Shown here piece by piece: positions 1 to 8,215 of a stretch of 64,000 bases of DNA (position 1 is its first letter; each line of letters opens with the position of its first letter). Origin of the DNA: Rhizobium sp. P40RR-XXII (GTDB taxonomy: Bacteria; Pseudomonadota; Alphaproteobacteria; Rhizobiales; Rhizobiaceae); assembly GCF_012641405.1 (NCBI RefSeq), contig NZ_JABAII010000012.1:124001-188000 (forward strand), in the 5' to 3' direction. Made by a program: the position numbers and the translations under genes. The notes beneath the pieces were generated by a model. It worked only from the letters and a program-made list of their open reading frames with translations, was not told the DNA's origin and made no database searches.

Positions 1-158
1 ATGCGGGAAGGAACGATCTTGCCGCGCTCGGAAATGTAGCGCTGCAGGAGACGAACGTCCTTGTAGTCGATGCGCGGCGCATTGGCACCCGAGAACGGGC
101 AGGTCTTGCGGCGGCGATGGAACGGGCGGCGGACCGGTGCGGAGGAAACTTCAGACAT
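1..158 (-). CDS. rpsR: 30S ribosomal protein S18 (partial, C-terminus beyond window)
   Basis: Small-subunit ribosomal protein that binds 16S rRNA as a heterodimer with S6 on the platform of the 30S subunit. Only the first 52 codons lie in the window. The translated start MSEVSSAPVRRPFHRRRKTC is followed by CPFSG and DYKD, then RLLQRYISERGKI, which is typical of S18. The ATG is at 158 and is preceded by GGAGAT. It lies 12 bases downstream of the rpsF stop, so the two are surely co-transcribed, as in most bacteria. The gene runs off the left edge. Confidence 0.95.
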   Translation of the reverse strand, partial: MSEVSSAPVRRPFHRRRKTCPFSGANAPRIDYKDVRLLQRYISERGKIVPSR

Positions 159-170
159 TCTCAAATCTCC

Positions 171-617
171 TTATACGCGGTCTTCGCGCGGACGGCGCGG
201 ACGGTCTTCGCGGTCACCACGATCCGGGCGCGGACCACGATCGCCGAAGCTGCGCTCCGGGCGGTCGCCATCGCGGCGCGGACGGTCGTCGCGGTCGCGC
301 TTCTGCATCATGGCCGACGGGCCGTCTTCGTGCTTCTCGACAGCGATCGTCATGTAACGCAGGACGTCTTCGCTGATGCGCATCTGGCGTTCCATTTCCT
401 GGATCGCGGCAGCCGGAGCATCGATGTCCATCAGGGCGTAATGAGCCTTGCGGTTCTTCTTGATGCGGTAGGTGAGGGACTTGAGGCCCCAGTTTTCGAT
501 ACGCCCGACTTTACCGCCGTGAGCTTCGATAACACCCTTGTACTGTTCTACAAGGGCGTCGACCTGCTGAGCGGAAATATCCTGTCGGGCAAGGAATACA
601 TGTTCGTAAAGAGCCAT
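171..617 (-). CDS. rpsF: 30S ribosomal protein S6 with charged C-terminal tail
   Basis: Ribosomal protein S6, the partner of S18 in the 30S platform. The protein has 148 residues. The ferredoxin-like S6 domain spans about residues 1-95 (YEHVFLARQD at the start, ENWGLKSLTYRIKKNRKAHY in the middle). Residues from about 104 to 148 form a low-complexity tail of Arg, Asp, Gly and Pro with no hydrophobic residues to speak of. The core S6 fold needs only about 95-100 residues. Enterobacterial S6 carries a short acidic tail instead, so the mixed-charge tail is a lineage feature. It is first in an operon with rpsR, behind a leader of about 215 bases (see 618-1008). Confidence 0.97.
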   Translation of the reverse strand: MALYEHVFLARQDISAQQVDALVEQYKGVIEAHGGKVGRIENWGLKSLTYRIKKNRKAHYALMDIDAPAAAIQEMERQMRISEDVLRYMTIAVEKHEDGPSAMMQKRDRDDRPRRDGDRPERSFGDRGPRPDRGDREDRPRRPREDRV

Positions 618-1008
618 GGATAGCTGTGCCTTTCTTGCGTTGGTCTGAACCCGGTATTCGGCGGCTAAGCCTCAACGACTGCTCCTGAGAGGGATAACCC
701 CAAGCAAGAAAAGCGTTTCCGAGACGGTCGAGAGCGGAGACACGGGAGGCTGGAACGCTTCCGTTCCGACGATTCTCCCTGCGAAGAACCGGCCCTCCGT
801 TCAGCCACCAGCCAGAAGACCGGGTTGCGAACAGGGCGGCTTATACGGATTTTTCTCCGAAAGGCAAGGGTGCGAGCGAAATTATGCCGTTTTGCCTGGG
901 AGTGGCGTCGAAGCCCAGGTCAAATCGTGAGCTTCCGCCTGCCGCAGCGTTGCACCGGCCGTACTCTCCCATATGATGAGTGGCGAATTGCAGCAATAGG
1001 GATGGTTC
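618..1008. other. 391-base intergenic region: rpsF leader and divergent upstream region
   Basis: No coding sequence is supported here. The minus-strand half holds the predicted rpsF promoter (840-868) and a long leader. Near the gene (about 640-670, minus strand) the leader contains a GCCGCCGAAUACCGG stretch with local self-complementarity. Many bacteria have an S6:S18-binding RNA in this position that represses the operon; such a role is only inferred here. The right end provides the upstream region of the histidine phosphatase gene at 1009, where I see no convincing promoter boxes. Confidence 0.4.
840..868 (-). promoter_or_regulatory. Predicted promoter of rpsF-rpsR
   Basis: Read on the minus strand, CTTGCC (868-863) is followed after exactly 17 bases by TATAAG (845-840). 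This fits the rhizobial housekeeping pattern CTTGNC-N17-TATAAT-like. Transcription would start near position 833, giving rpsF an untranslated leader of roughly 215 bases. The spacing and match are seen in the sequence; use in the cell is inferred. Confidence 0.55.
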
Positions 1009-1755
1009 ATGCGCATCTTTCTCGTTCGGCACGGCGAATCCCTCGGCAATATTGACGATCGGTCCTATCGGCAGTTCGGCGATCACAATGTTCCGCTGAC
1101 CGAGTGGGGATATCGCCAGGTGCTGCAGGCGGGCCAGGCGATATCAGCCTATCTGAAAGGAGTGCCGGCCGTCGAGCTGCGCAAGCTGAGCGTCTGGTAT
1201 TCGCCCTTCCTGAGGACGCGACAGAGCAAGGATGCCTTGCTGGAGGTTCTGCCGGCCGATCTGATCGAGGATGCGAGGGAGGATTACCTGCTGCGTGAAC
1301 AGGACTTCGGGCTCTTCACCGAAATCTACGACCGTGCCGAACAGAGGCGGAAGTTTCCCGACGAGTTCGAGAAATGGGCAAGGCTGCGCAACAACAACGG
1401 CAAGTTCTATGCGCGGCCGCCGGATGGCGAGAGCCGCGCCGATGTCGCCCAGCGCCTGCGCCTGTTCCTGCAGACCGTCATGCACGACGCCGAAAGCGGC
1501 AGAAACAATGTCATCATCGTCGGCCACGGCGTCACCAACCGGGCCTTCGAGATGAACTTCCTACATCACCCGGTCGATTGGTTCGAGCGTTCGGACAATC
1601 CGGGAAATGCCGATGTCACCTTGATCGAGGGACGGAGTTCGGAAGGCTACCGGTCGATCCTGCTGCACAAGGCAAAGGATCGGGTGAAAGGACAGGACGA
1701 GTTGCGCGAAGCCCATGGTTCCGAATTGGCGATTGCGCCGAAGACCGCGCAGTAG
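1009..1755 (+). CDS. Histidine phosphatase family protein (phosphoglycerate-mutase-like)
   Basis: A 248-residue member of the histidine phosphatase (PhoE/GpmB-like) superfamily. The RHGE motif is at residues 7-10 (FLVRHGESLGN), so His8 is the expected phospho-acceptor. The second catalytic His sits in VGHGVTNRAF (His173). Arg69 in SPFLRTRQS and Glu97 in LREQDFG occupy the usual phosphate-pocket and acid positions. There is no signal peptide, so it should be cytosolic. It stands alone between the rpsF leader and a convergent aldo/keto reductase gene. The substrate cannot be told from sequence; the PPDGES segment is common in broad-specificity members rather than in glycolytic mutases. Confidence 0.85.
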   Translation: MRIFLVRHGESLGNIDDRSYRQFGDHNVPLTEWGYRQVLQAGQAISAYLKGVPAVELRKLSVWYSPFLRTRQSKDALLEVLPADLIEDAREDYLLREQDFGLFTEIYDRAEQRRKFPDEFEKWARLRNNNGKFYARPPDGESRADVAQRLRLFLQTVMHDAESGRNNVIIVGHGVTNRAFEMNFLHHPVDWFERSDNPGNADVTLIEGRSSEGYRSILLHKAKDRVKGQDELREAHGSELAIAPKTAQ

Positions 1756-1802
1756 ATGACCTGCGCGGGATGTTTCGCTCTCATATCTGGCATTCTGAGG
1801 GA

Positions 1803-1819
1803 CTCCGCCGGCGGCGGAG
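1803..1819. terminator. Weak GC-rich hairpin between convergent genes
   Basis: CTCCGCC (1803-1809) pairs with GGCGGAG (1813-1819) across a 3-base loop. It lies between the convergent phosphatase and aldo/keto reductase genes. No clear T-run follows, so termination is only a guess from position. Confidence 0.3.
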
Positions 1820-1831
1820 CGCTTTCATGCC

Positions 1832-2875
1832 TCACATCGGCATCGGATACTTCCGATGCACCTGCTCGATCTCAGCGAGTGCCTCTTCCGGCAGCGTCAC
1901 ATAAGCGGCGGCGATATCGGTCTCAAGCTGCGGCATCGTCGTGGCGCCGATGATGACGGAAGCCATGAAGGGCTTGGTGAAGCAATAGGCAAGTGCCAGC
2001 TTCGAAGGATCGATGCCGTATTTGGCGGCGATTTCCAGATAGGCCTTTACCGGCGGTTCCTGCAGCGGCTGCAGGCGGCCGCCGATGTCGAGGTTGATCG
2101 AGCCGCGCGAGCCGGCCGGGCGGGCGCCGCCGACATATTTGCCGCTGAGGATACCGCCGGCGAGCGGCGAATAGGCGAGCAGCCCGACATCTTCGTGATG
2201 AGACAATTCGGCCAGATCGAGGTCGAAATGCCGGTAGAGCAGATTGTACTCGTTCTGCGTGGTGGCGACGCGCGGCAGGCCCTTCTGCTCGGAAATCGTC
2301 AGATATTTCTGGATGCCCCAGGTCGTTTCGTTCGACAGGCCGATGGCGCGGATTTTGCCGGCCTTTACCAACTCGCCCATCGTCGCCAAGATCTCGGTGA
2401 TCTCGGCGGCCACTTTGTCGCGATCCTGGTTGAAAGGATTGTAGCGCCAGTTCTGACGGAAATGGAAATGGCCGCGGTTCGGCCAATGGACCTGATAAAG
2501 GTCGATATAGTCGGTCTTCAGCCGCTTCAGGCTGGCGTCGATCGCGGCGCGGATATTGGCCGCATCGGCGCCCTGTCCGCCGCGCAGATACTCGCGGCCA
2601 GGGCCGGCGACTTTTGTGGCGAGCACGATATCCTTGCGCTTGCCGGTCTTTTCGAACCAGGTGCCGATATACTCTTCCGTGCGGCCCTGAGTTTCCGGCC
2701 CGACCGGCGTCGTCGGATACATTTCGGCCGTGTCGAAGAAATTGATGCCCTTCTGAACAGCATAGTCCATCTGCTCGTGCGCTTCGGCTTCGCTGTTCTG
2801 CGTGCCCCAGGTCATCGTGCCCAGGCAAATCTGCGAAACGGAAATATCGGTACGGCCTAAATTCTTATATTTCAT
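1832..2875 (-). CDS. Aldo/keto reductase (Tas-like)
   Basis: NADP(H)-dependent aldo/keto reductase of 347 residues, matching the length and layout of E. coli Tas. It begins MKYKNLGRTDISVSQICLGT, and the catalytic tetrad is visible as Asp48, Tyr53, Lys88 and His130 (FFDTAEMYP, ATKVAG, YQVHWPNR). The C-terminal coenzyme segment includes SVIIGATT. The reading frame stays open far upstream to about 4885, but that stretch is antisense to fabD and fabG. The ATG at 2875, where family homology begins, is therefore the start. It is divergent from fabD with about 195 bases between, and convergent with the phosphatase gene. The physiological substrate is unknown. Confidence 0.92.
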   Translation of the reverse strand: MKYKNLGRTDISVSQICLGTMTWGTQNSEAEAHEQMDYAVQKGINFFDTAEMYPTTPVGPETQGRTEEYIGTWFEKTGKRKDIVLATKVAGPGREYLRGGQGADAANIRAAIDASLKRLKTDYIDLYQVHWPNRGHFHFRQNWRYNPFNQDRDKVAAEITEILATMGELVKAGKIRAIGLSNETTWGIQKYLTISEQKGLPRVATTQNEYNLLYRHFDLDLAELSHHEDVGLLAYSPLAGGILSGKYVGGARPAGSRGSINLDIGGRLQPLQEPPVKAYLEIAAKYGIDPSKLALAYCFTKPFMASVIIGATTMPQLETDIAAAYVTLPEEALAEIEQVHRKYPMPM

Positions 2876-3070
2876 GGGAAAACCTTGGGGGATGGGAGAA
2901 AGCCAAAATGAATGAGGTCGCGAGAATTTAGGCCCGATCTGAGCGAGCGCAAGGGAAAAATCATTGCGTTTCGCAGGCGCAAAAGCCATTGGCGAAAGGG
3001 CTTGCGCTATTGACTCCGGCGCAAACAATGTCATTGGGAAGCAAAACGACCCCCAAAAGGACGCTTTATA

Positions 3071-4015
3071 ATGACTGTTGCTTTCACATTTCCCGGCCAG
3101 GGCAGCCAGGCCGTCGGCATGGGCAAGGACCTTGCCGACAATTTCGCCGAGGCGCGCGCCGTCTTCGAGGAAGTCGATGAAGCGCTCGGTGAAAAGCTCT
3201 CCGACGTCATCTTCAACGGTCCGGAAGACAGGCTGACCCTCACGGCCAATGCGCAGCCGGCGCTGATGGCCGTGTCGCTTGCCGTCATCCGGGTGCTGCA
3301 GGCTCGCGGCTTCGACCTGAAGAGCAAGGTCGCCTATGTCGCCGGTCATTCGCTCGGCGAATATTCCGCGCTCTGTGCCGCAGGCACCTTCTCGCTTGCC
3401 GATACGGCACGCCTGCTGCGCATTCGCGGCAACGCCATGCAGGCCGCAGTCCCCGTCGGCGTCGGCGCCATGGCCGCGATCATCGGGCTCGAACATGCCG
3501 ATGTCGCCGCAGTCTGTGCTGAAGCCTCCGCGCTCGGCGCTTGCCAGATCGCCAACGATAATGGCGGCGGCCAGATCGTCATTTCCGGCGAGAAAGCCCC
3601 GGTCGAGAAGGCCGCGGAGCTTGCGACCGCCAAAGGCGCCAAGCGCGCGATCCTGCTGCCGGTCTCCGCACCTTTCCATTCCGCTTTGATGACCCCGGCC
3701 GCCGAAGCGATGCGCGAGGCGCTTGCCGGCGTCGCCAAGGCCAATCCGGTCGTGCCTGTTGTCGCCAATGTCCGGGCTGCTCCGGTCACGGATGCCGAAG
3801 AGATCGCCAAGCTTCTTGTCGAGCAGGTCACCGGCCAAGTGCGTTGGCGCGAGACGGTGGAATGGTTCGCTGCCAACAATGTGACGACATTGTATGAAAT
3901 TGGCGCCGGCAAGGTGCTGACGGGCCTCGCTCGTCGTATAGATAAATCGGTCAACGGCATTGCCGTCAACAATGCCGCTGATATCGACATGGCGCTCGCC
4001 GCATTGCTCGGCTGA
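3071..4015 (+). CDS. fabD: Malonyl-CoA:ACP transacylase
   Basis: Moves the malonyl group from CoA to acyl carrier protein, supplying the extender unit for type II fatty-acid synthesis. The protein has 314 residues. It shows the oxyanion-hole GQGSQ (9-13), the nucleophile Ser94 in GHSLGEYSA, Arg119 for carboxylate binding, and His203 in SAPFHSALM. It is the first gene of the fab block and is followed by fabG after 24 bases. A fatty-acid biosynthetic promoter should lie in 2876-3070, but I could not place boxes with confidence. Confidence 0.97.
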   Translation: MTVAFTFPGQGSQAVGMGKDLADNFAEARAVFEEVDEALGEKLSDVIFNGPEDRLTLTANAQPALMAVSLAVIRVLQARGFDLKSKVAYVAGHSLGEYSALCAAGTFSLADTARLLRIRGNAMQAAVPVGVGAMAAIIGLEHADVAAVCAEASALGACQIANDNGGGQIVISGEKAPVEKAAELATAKGAKRAILLPVSAPFHSALMTPAAEAMREALAGVAKANPVVPVVANVRAAPVTDAEEIAKLLVEQVTGQVRWRETVEWFAANNVTTLYEIGAGKVLTGLARRIDKSVNGIAVNNAADIDMALAALLG

Positions 4016-4039
4016 TAGATTAAGGAACGAGGGACACAC

Positions 4040-4777
4040 ATGCTTGATTTGACCGGCCGCAAGGCCCTGGTAACCGGTGCATCCGGCGGCATCGGCGAAG
4101 AAATTGCCCGGCTCCTGCACAAGCAGGGCGCGATCGTCGGCCTGCACGGCACGCGCGTCGAAAAGTTGGAGGCGCTGGCCTCCGAACTCGGCGATCGCGT
4201 CAAGATCTTCCCGGCCAACCTGTCCGAACGTGACGAAGTGAAGGCGCTCGGTGCCAAGGCGGAGGAGGAGCTCGGCGGCGTCGATATCCTCGTCAACAAT
4301 GCGGGCATCACCAAGGACGGCCTGTTCGTGCGCATGAGCGACGAGGATTGGGATGCCGTGCTGGAAGTCAACCTCACCGCGGTTTTCCGTCTGACCCGCG
4401 AGCTGACCCATCCGATGATGCGCCGCCGCTATGGCCGCATCATCAACATCACCTCCGTCGTCGGCGTGACCGGCAACCCCGGACAGGCGAACTACTGCGC
4501 CTCCAAGGCCGGCATGATCGGCTTCACCAAGTCGCTTGCGCAGGAAATCGCGAGCCGCAACGTCACGGTCAACTGCGTCGCCCCCGGCTTCATCGAAAGC
4601 GCGATGACGGGCAAGCTGAACGACAAGCAGAAGGAAGCCATCATGGGCGCCATTCCCATGAGACGCATGGGCACGGGTGAGGAAGTCGCCTCGGCCGTCG
4701 CCTATCTTGCCTCCTCTGAAGCCAGCTACGTCACGGGCCAGACGATCCACGTCAACGGTGGCATGGCGATGATCTAA
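4040..4777 (+). CDS. fabG: 3-oxoacyl-ACP reductase
   Basis: NADPH-dependent reductase that converts 3-ketoacyl-ACP to 3-hydroxyacyl-ACP. This 245-residue short-chain dehydrogenase has the cofactor motif TGASGGIG (12-19), NNAG (87-90) and the triad Ser139, Tyr152, Lys156 (INITSVVG, ANYCASKAG). The C-terminus ends TGQTIHVNGGMAMI, typical of FabG. The gene is preceded by AGGAACGAGGGA and follows fabD closely, so the two form one transcription unit. Next to fabD and acpP there is little doubt that this is the main FabG rather than another SDR. Confidence 0.96.
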   Translation: MLDLTGRKALVTGASGGIGEEIARLLHKQGAIVGLHGTRVEKLEALASELGDRVKIFPANLSERDEVKALGAKAEEELGGVDILVNNAGITKDGLFVRMSDEDWDAVLEVNLTAVFRLTRELTHPMMRRRYGRIINITSVVGVTGNPGQANYCASKAGMIGFTKSLAQEIASRNVTVNCVAPGFIESAMTGKLNDKQKEAIMGAIPMRRMGTGEEVASAVAYLASSEASYVTGQTIHVNGGMAMI

Positions 4778-5065
4778 ACGGAATTGCTCGTTGAAGGGAA
4801 CTTTCCCTCCAATAGCATGTTGAGCAACCCGGAGCCGGCTATTTTCTGGCTTTGCGACGGACTTAAACCGTGTTAAGCGGGCCATGACTGTGAACAGTCG
4901 TCCCGAAAATGCAGACGGACGGCGCCGCGCTCAAGGCGGCTCGACCGGATCTCAGTGCCGGGTTGAACGGGTTTGCCAGCGGCGTCAGGACAGATGCTGC
5001 AGGCTTGAATTAGGTAGGGATGTCACAGGGCATTCTGATCAGGACATAAGGTCGAGGAAACCGAC
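4778..5065 (+). other. 288-base gap upstream of acpP
   Basis: No gene is supported here. Near 4792-4814 an imperfect hairpin (TTGAAGGGA with TCCCTCCAA, one mismatch) may end the fabDG transcript, but it has no T-run. At 4862-4877 the half-sites CTTAA and TTAAG are separated by 6 bases, a possible operator. acpP usually needs a strong promoter of its own, and this gap is the right size to hold one; I could not identify it confidently. Confidence 0.3.
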
Positions 5066-5302
5066 ATGAGCGATATCGCAGAACGCGTAAAGAAAATTGT
5101 TGTTGATCATCTTGGCGTTGACGCCGACAAGGTTGTTGAGAGCGCAAGCTTCATCGACGATCTGGGCGCGGACTCGCTCGACACGGTCGAACTGGTCATG
5201 GCCTTCGAAGAAGAATTCGGCGTTGAAATCCCCGACGACGCTGCTGACTCGATCCTGACGGTCGGCGACGCGGTAAAGTTCATTGAGAAGGCCCAGGCCT
5301 AA
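5066..5302 (+). CDS. acpP: Acyl carrier protein
   Basis: Carrier for growing acyl chains in fatty-acid synthesis. The protein has 78 residues and is highly acidic. The 4'-phosphopantetheine attachment Ser37 lies in GADSLDTVEL. It begins MSDIAERVKKIVVDHLGVDA, typical of alphaproteobacterial housekeeping AcpP; specialised rhizobial carriers such as NodF or AcpXL are more divergent. It lies between fabG and fabF, with a hairpin downstream at 5322-5343 that probably makes acpP transcripts more abundant than those of fabF. Confidence 0.98.
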   Translation: MSDIAERVKKIVVDHLGVDADKVVESASFIDDLGADSLDTVELVMAFEEEFGVEIPDDAADSILTVGDAVKFIEKAQA

Positions 5303-5321
5303 TCTTTCGCGCTTTTTGAAG

Positions 5322-5343
5322 GGGCGGGCTGAAGAGTCCGCCC
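5322..5343 (+). terminator. Hairpin between acpP and fabF (terminator or attenuator)
   Basis: GGGCGGGCT (5322-5330) pairs with AGTCCGCCC (5335-5343) across a GAAG loop, with one G-U wobble, and is followed by TATTTCG. Its position between acpP and fabF would fit partial termination that raises acpP over fabF. Confidence 0.6.
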
Positions 5344-5416
5344 TATTTCGTCCAGCGCAGCCGGACGAAGCGATTTTATACGCATATCATTATAAAAAGA
5401 CGGGGGTCTGCGGGCG

Positions 5417-6679
5417 ATGAGACGTGTCGTTATCACGGGTACCGGCATGGTATCACCTTTGGGCTGTGGCACGGAGGTGTCCTGGACGCGTTTGCTCGCT
5501 GGGCAGAACGGCGCACGCCTCGTAACCGAATTCGAGGTCGAAGACCTCGCGGCAAAGATCGCATGCCGCATTCCCGTCGGTGACGGTACCGACGGCACGT
5601 TCAACGCTGACGATTGGATGGAGCCGAAGGAACAGCGCAAGGTCGACCCCTTCATCATCTATGGCATGGCCGCGGCCGACATGGCGCTGGCCGATGCGAA
5701 TTGGCACCCGGCAGCGGATGAGGATCAGATCGCCACAGGCGTCATGATCGGCTCCGGCATCGGCGGCCTCGAAGGTATCGTCGAAGCCGGCTACACGCTG
5801 CGCGACAAGGGGCCGCGCCGCATCTCGCCTTTCTTCATCCCCGGCCGTCTCATCAATCTTGTTTCCGGTCAGGTCTCGATCCGCCACAAGCTGCGCGGCC
5901 CGAACCACGCCGTCGTTACCGCATGCTCGACAGGCGCCCACGCGATCGGCGATGCTGCCCGGCTGATCATGCTCGGCGATGCCGACGTGATGGTCGCTGG
6001 CGGCGCCGAAGCTCCGGTTTGCCGTATCTCACTTGCCGGCTTCGCCGCCTGCAAGGCGTTGTCGACGGATTATAATGATGCGCCGCAGAAAGCTTCCCGC
6101 CCCTATGATCGCGACCGTGACGGTTTCGTCATGGGCGAGGGCGCCGGTGTCGTCGTTCTCGAGGAGTTGGAACACGCCAAGGCACGCGGCGCCAAGATCT
6201 ATGCCGAAGTTGTGGGATACGGTCTTTCCGGTGACGCTCATCACATTACAGCACCGTCCGAGGATGGCGAGGGCGCACTCCGTTGCATGACCTCGGCTCT
6301 GAAGCGCGCTGGACTGACCCCCGACGATCTCGACTACATCAATGCCCACGGCACATCGACCATGGCCGATACGATCGAACTCGGCGCGGTCGAGCGGCTG
6401 GTCGGCAATGCCGCGTCGAAGATTTCGATGTCTTCGACCAAATCGGCGACCGGTCACCTCCTGGGGGCAGCCGGCGCGATCGAAGCGATCTTCGCTACGC
6501 TTGCCATTCGCGACAATATTGCTCCGCCGACGCTTAACCTGGATAATCCGGAACGCGAGACCGCTGTCGATCTCGTTCCGCACAAGGCCCGCAAGCGCGA
6601 GATCAATGTCGCGCTGTCGAACTCCTTTGGCTTCGGCGGCACGAATGCGTCGCTTGTCCTGCGCCGCTATGAGGCATAA
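5417..6679 (+). CDS. fabF: 3-oxoacyl-ACP synthase II
   Basis: Condensing enzyme that elongates acyl-ACP with malonyl-ACP, including elongation of palmitoleoyl chains. The 420-residue thiolase-fold protein has Cys170 in VTACSTGAHAI, His311 in INAHGTST and His347 in SATGHLLGA, the complete Cys-His-His triad. KSATGHLLGAAGAIEA and NSFGFGGTNA complete the family pattern. The gene follows acpP after 114 bases that contain a hairpin, and mltG follows on the same strand. Length and context support KAS II (FabF) rather than FabB. Confidence 0.96.
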   Translation: MRRVVITGTGMVSPLGCGTEVSWTRLLAGQNGARLVTEFEVEDLAAKIACRIPVGDGTDGTFNADDWMEPKEQRKVDPFIIYGMAAADMALADANWHPAADEDQIATGVMIGSGIGGLEGIVEAGYTLRDKGPRRISPFFIPGRLINLVSGQVSIRHKLRGPNHAVVTACSTGAHAIGDAARLIMLGDADVMVAGGAEAPVCRISLAGFAACKALSTDYNDAPQKASRPYDRDRDGFVMGEGAGVVVLEELEHAKARGAKIYAEVVGYGLSGDAHHITAPSEDGEGALRCMTSALKRAGLTPDDLDYINAHGTSTMADTIELGAVERLVGNAASKISMSSTKSATGHLLGAAGAIEAIFATLAIRDNIAPPTLNLDNPERETAVDLVPHKARKREINVALSNSFGFGGTNASLVLRRYEA

Positions 6680-6890
6680 TAACGGCGCGTAACTTCAAAG
6701 CGGGAGCATTCGCGGCGAGCCTGCGCTCCGCTCTAAATATTGCCGTGCGTCCGTAAACCGCGGATGTCTCGTGGCGATGTCTGATCGGTCGAAGTCGGGA
6801 CCTGACGGGTTCCGCCTTATCTTCTGAACCTGTTTTTTGCCGCATTGCTTGGCCAAAGAGCAGGCAATCACAAAAAGGAAGGGATTGCCG

Positions 6891-8105
6891 GTGAGCGATA
6901 CGAACCAGAGCAACGGAACTTCGAATGGGCAGAAAGGGCCGATTATCCCGAAATCGGCTAATGAAGCCCTGCGTCCGGAGCGTGTTCCGGATCCGCCGAA
7001 GCGCTCGCGCAAGGCTCGTAGCCAGATGGTTATCTTCCTGAACTTCCTGATGACGCTGGCGGTTTTTGTCGCTGTTGTCGCGGTCGGAGGTGCCTATTAT
7101 GCATTTTCGACCTATCAAAGCCCCGGCCCGCTGACGACCAATACGAATTTCATCGTGCGCAATGGCGCAGGCCTCGGCGAGATCGCCAATCGCCTGGAAT
7201 CCAACAACATCATCACCAATGAGCGGATTTTCCGCTGGCTGACGGCTACCTATCTGCATGATGGCGAGACCCTTCGCGCCGGTGAATATGAGATCAAGGC
7301 CGGCGCCTCCATGAAGGACATCATGGAGCTGCTGAAGTCGGGCAAATCGATCCTCTATTCGGTCACCTTGCCGGAGGGACTGACGGTGCGGCAGATGTTC
7401 AATAAGCTGCAGGCCGATGTCGTGCTGGAAGGCGATCTGCCGTCGGCGCTGCCGCCGGAAGGCAGCCTGCGGCCGGATACCTATAAGTTCACGCGCGGCA
7501 CGAAGCGTGCTGAAATCATTCAGCAGATGGCGGCGGCGCAGACGAAGCTGGTCGACCAGGTCTGGGAAAAGCGTGACCCAAGCGTGCAGCTGGCAAGCAA
7601 GCAGGACTTCATCACGCTCGCCTCCATCGTGGAGAAGGAGACGGGCCTTGCCGACGAGCGCGCCCATGTCGCCTCCGTCTTCCTGAACCGCCTCGGCAAG
7701 GGCATGCGCCTGCAGTCGGATCCGACCGTCATCTACGGTTTGTTCGGCGGCGAAGGGAAGCCGGCCGATCGTCCCATCTATCAGTCCGATCTGAAGAAGG
7801 ACACGCCTTACAACACCTACGTCATCAAGGGGCTGCCGCCGACGCCGATCGCAAATCCGGGCAAGGATGCGCTGGAAGCCGTCGCCAATCCCTGGAAGTC
7901 GCAGGATCTCTATTTCGTTGCCGACGGCAGCGGCGGCCATGTCTTTGCCGCCACGCTGGATGAGCACAATGCCAATGTCCGGCGCTGGCGCAAGCTCGTT
8001 GCCGAAAAGGGTGAAGACCCTAACGCCATTGCCGTGGACGGCCAGCCGGACGACGCTGCCGTCGCCCCTGGCTCGGGTACCCAGCAGAAGAAAAAGACCA
8101 ACTGA
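6891..8105 (+). CDS. mltG: Endolytic murein transglycosylase
   Basis: Inner-membrane lytic transglycosylase that cleaves nascent peptidoglycan strands and helps end glycan polymerisation. I start it at GTG 6891 because AAGGAAGGG lies seven bases upstream; an in-frame TTG at 6837 would add 18 residues without a ribosome site. The 404-residue product has a charged cytosolic N-terminus, a membrane segment at about residues 46-70, a LysM-like region, and the YceG/MltG domain. The catalytic Glu lies in ASIVEKET (244-251), followed by SVFLNRL and RLQSDPTVIYG. Its place after fabF and before yicC-gmk is common in rhizobia. Confidence 0.93.
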   Translation: MSDTNQSNGTSNGQKGPIIPKSANEALRPERVPDPPKRSRKARSQMVIFLNFLMTLAVFVAVVAVGGAYYAFSTYQSPGPLTTNTNFIVRNGAGLGEIANRLESNNIITNERIFRWLTATYLHDGETLRAGEYEIKAGASMKDIMELLKSGKSILYSVTLPEGLTVRQMFNKLQADVVLEGDLPSALPPEGSLRPDTYKFTRGTKRAEIIQQMAAAQTKLVDQVWEKRDPSVQLASKQDFITLASIVEKETGLADERAHVASVFLNRLGKGMRLQSDPTVIYGLFGGEGKPADRPIYQSDLKKDTPYNTYVIKGLPPTPIANPGKDALEAVANPWKSQDLYFVADGSGGHVFAATLDEHNANVRRWRKLVAEKGEDPNAIAVDGQPDDAAVAPGSGTQQKKKTN

Positions 8106-8215
8106 TCCTTGCTGCGCCGTAGCCTCGATAAGAAGCGCGGCGCGGATTCACTTTACATTGACCCATAATGCGAAGATTTTCGGCGGATTGGGGATAGGAA
8201 CTATCGGAGGCTTGC

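Noticed and set aside
2876..4885. Open frame extending the aldo/keto reductase gene upstream to 1017 codons
   Set aside because: It runs antisense to fabD and fabG, which have complete motifs; the extension has no family features and the reductase homology starts at 2875.
6603..7967. 454-codon minus-strand open frame across fabF end and mltG
   Set aside because: It overlaps two well-supported genes on the other strand and lacks any domain.
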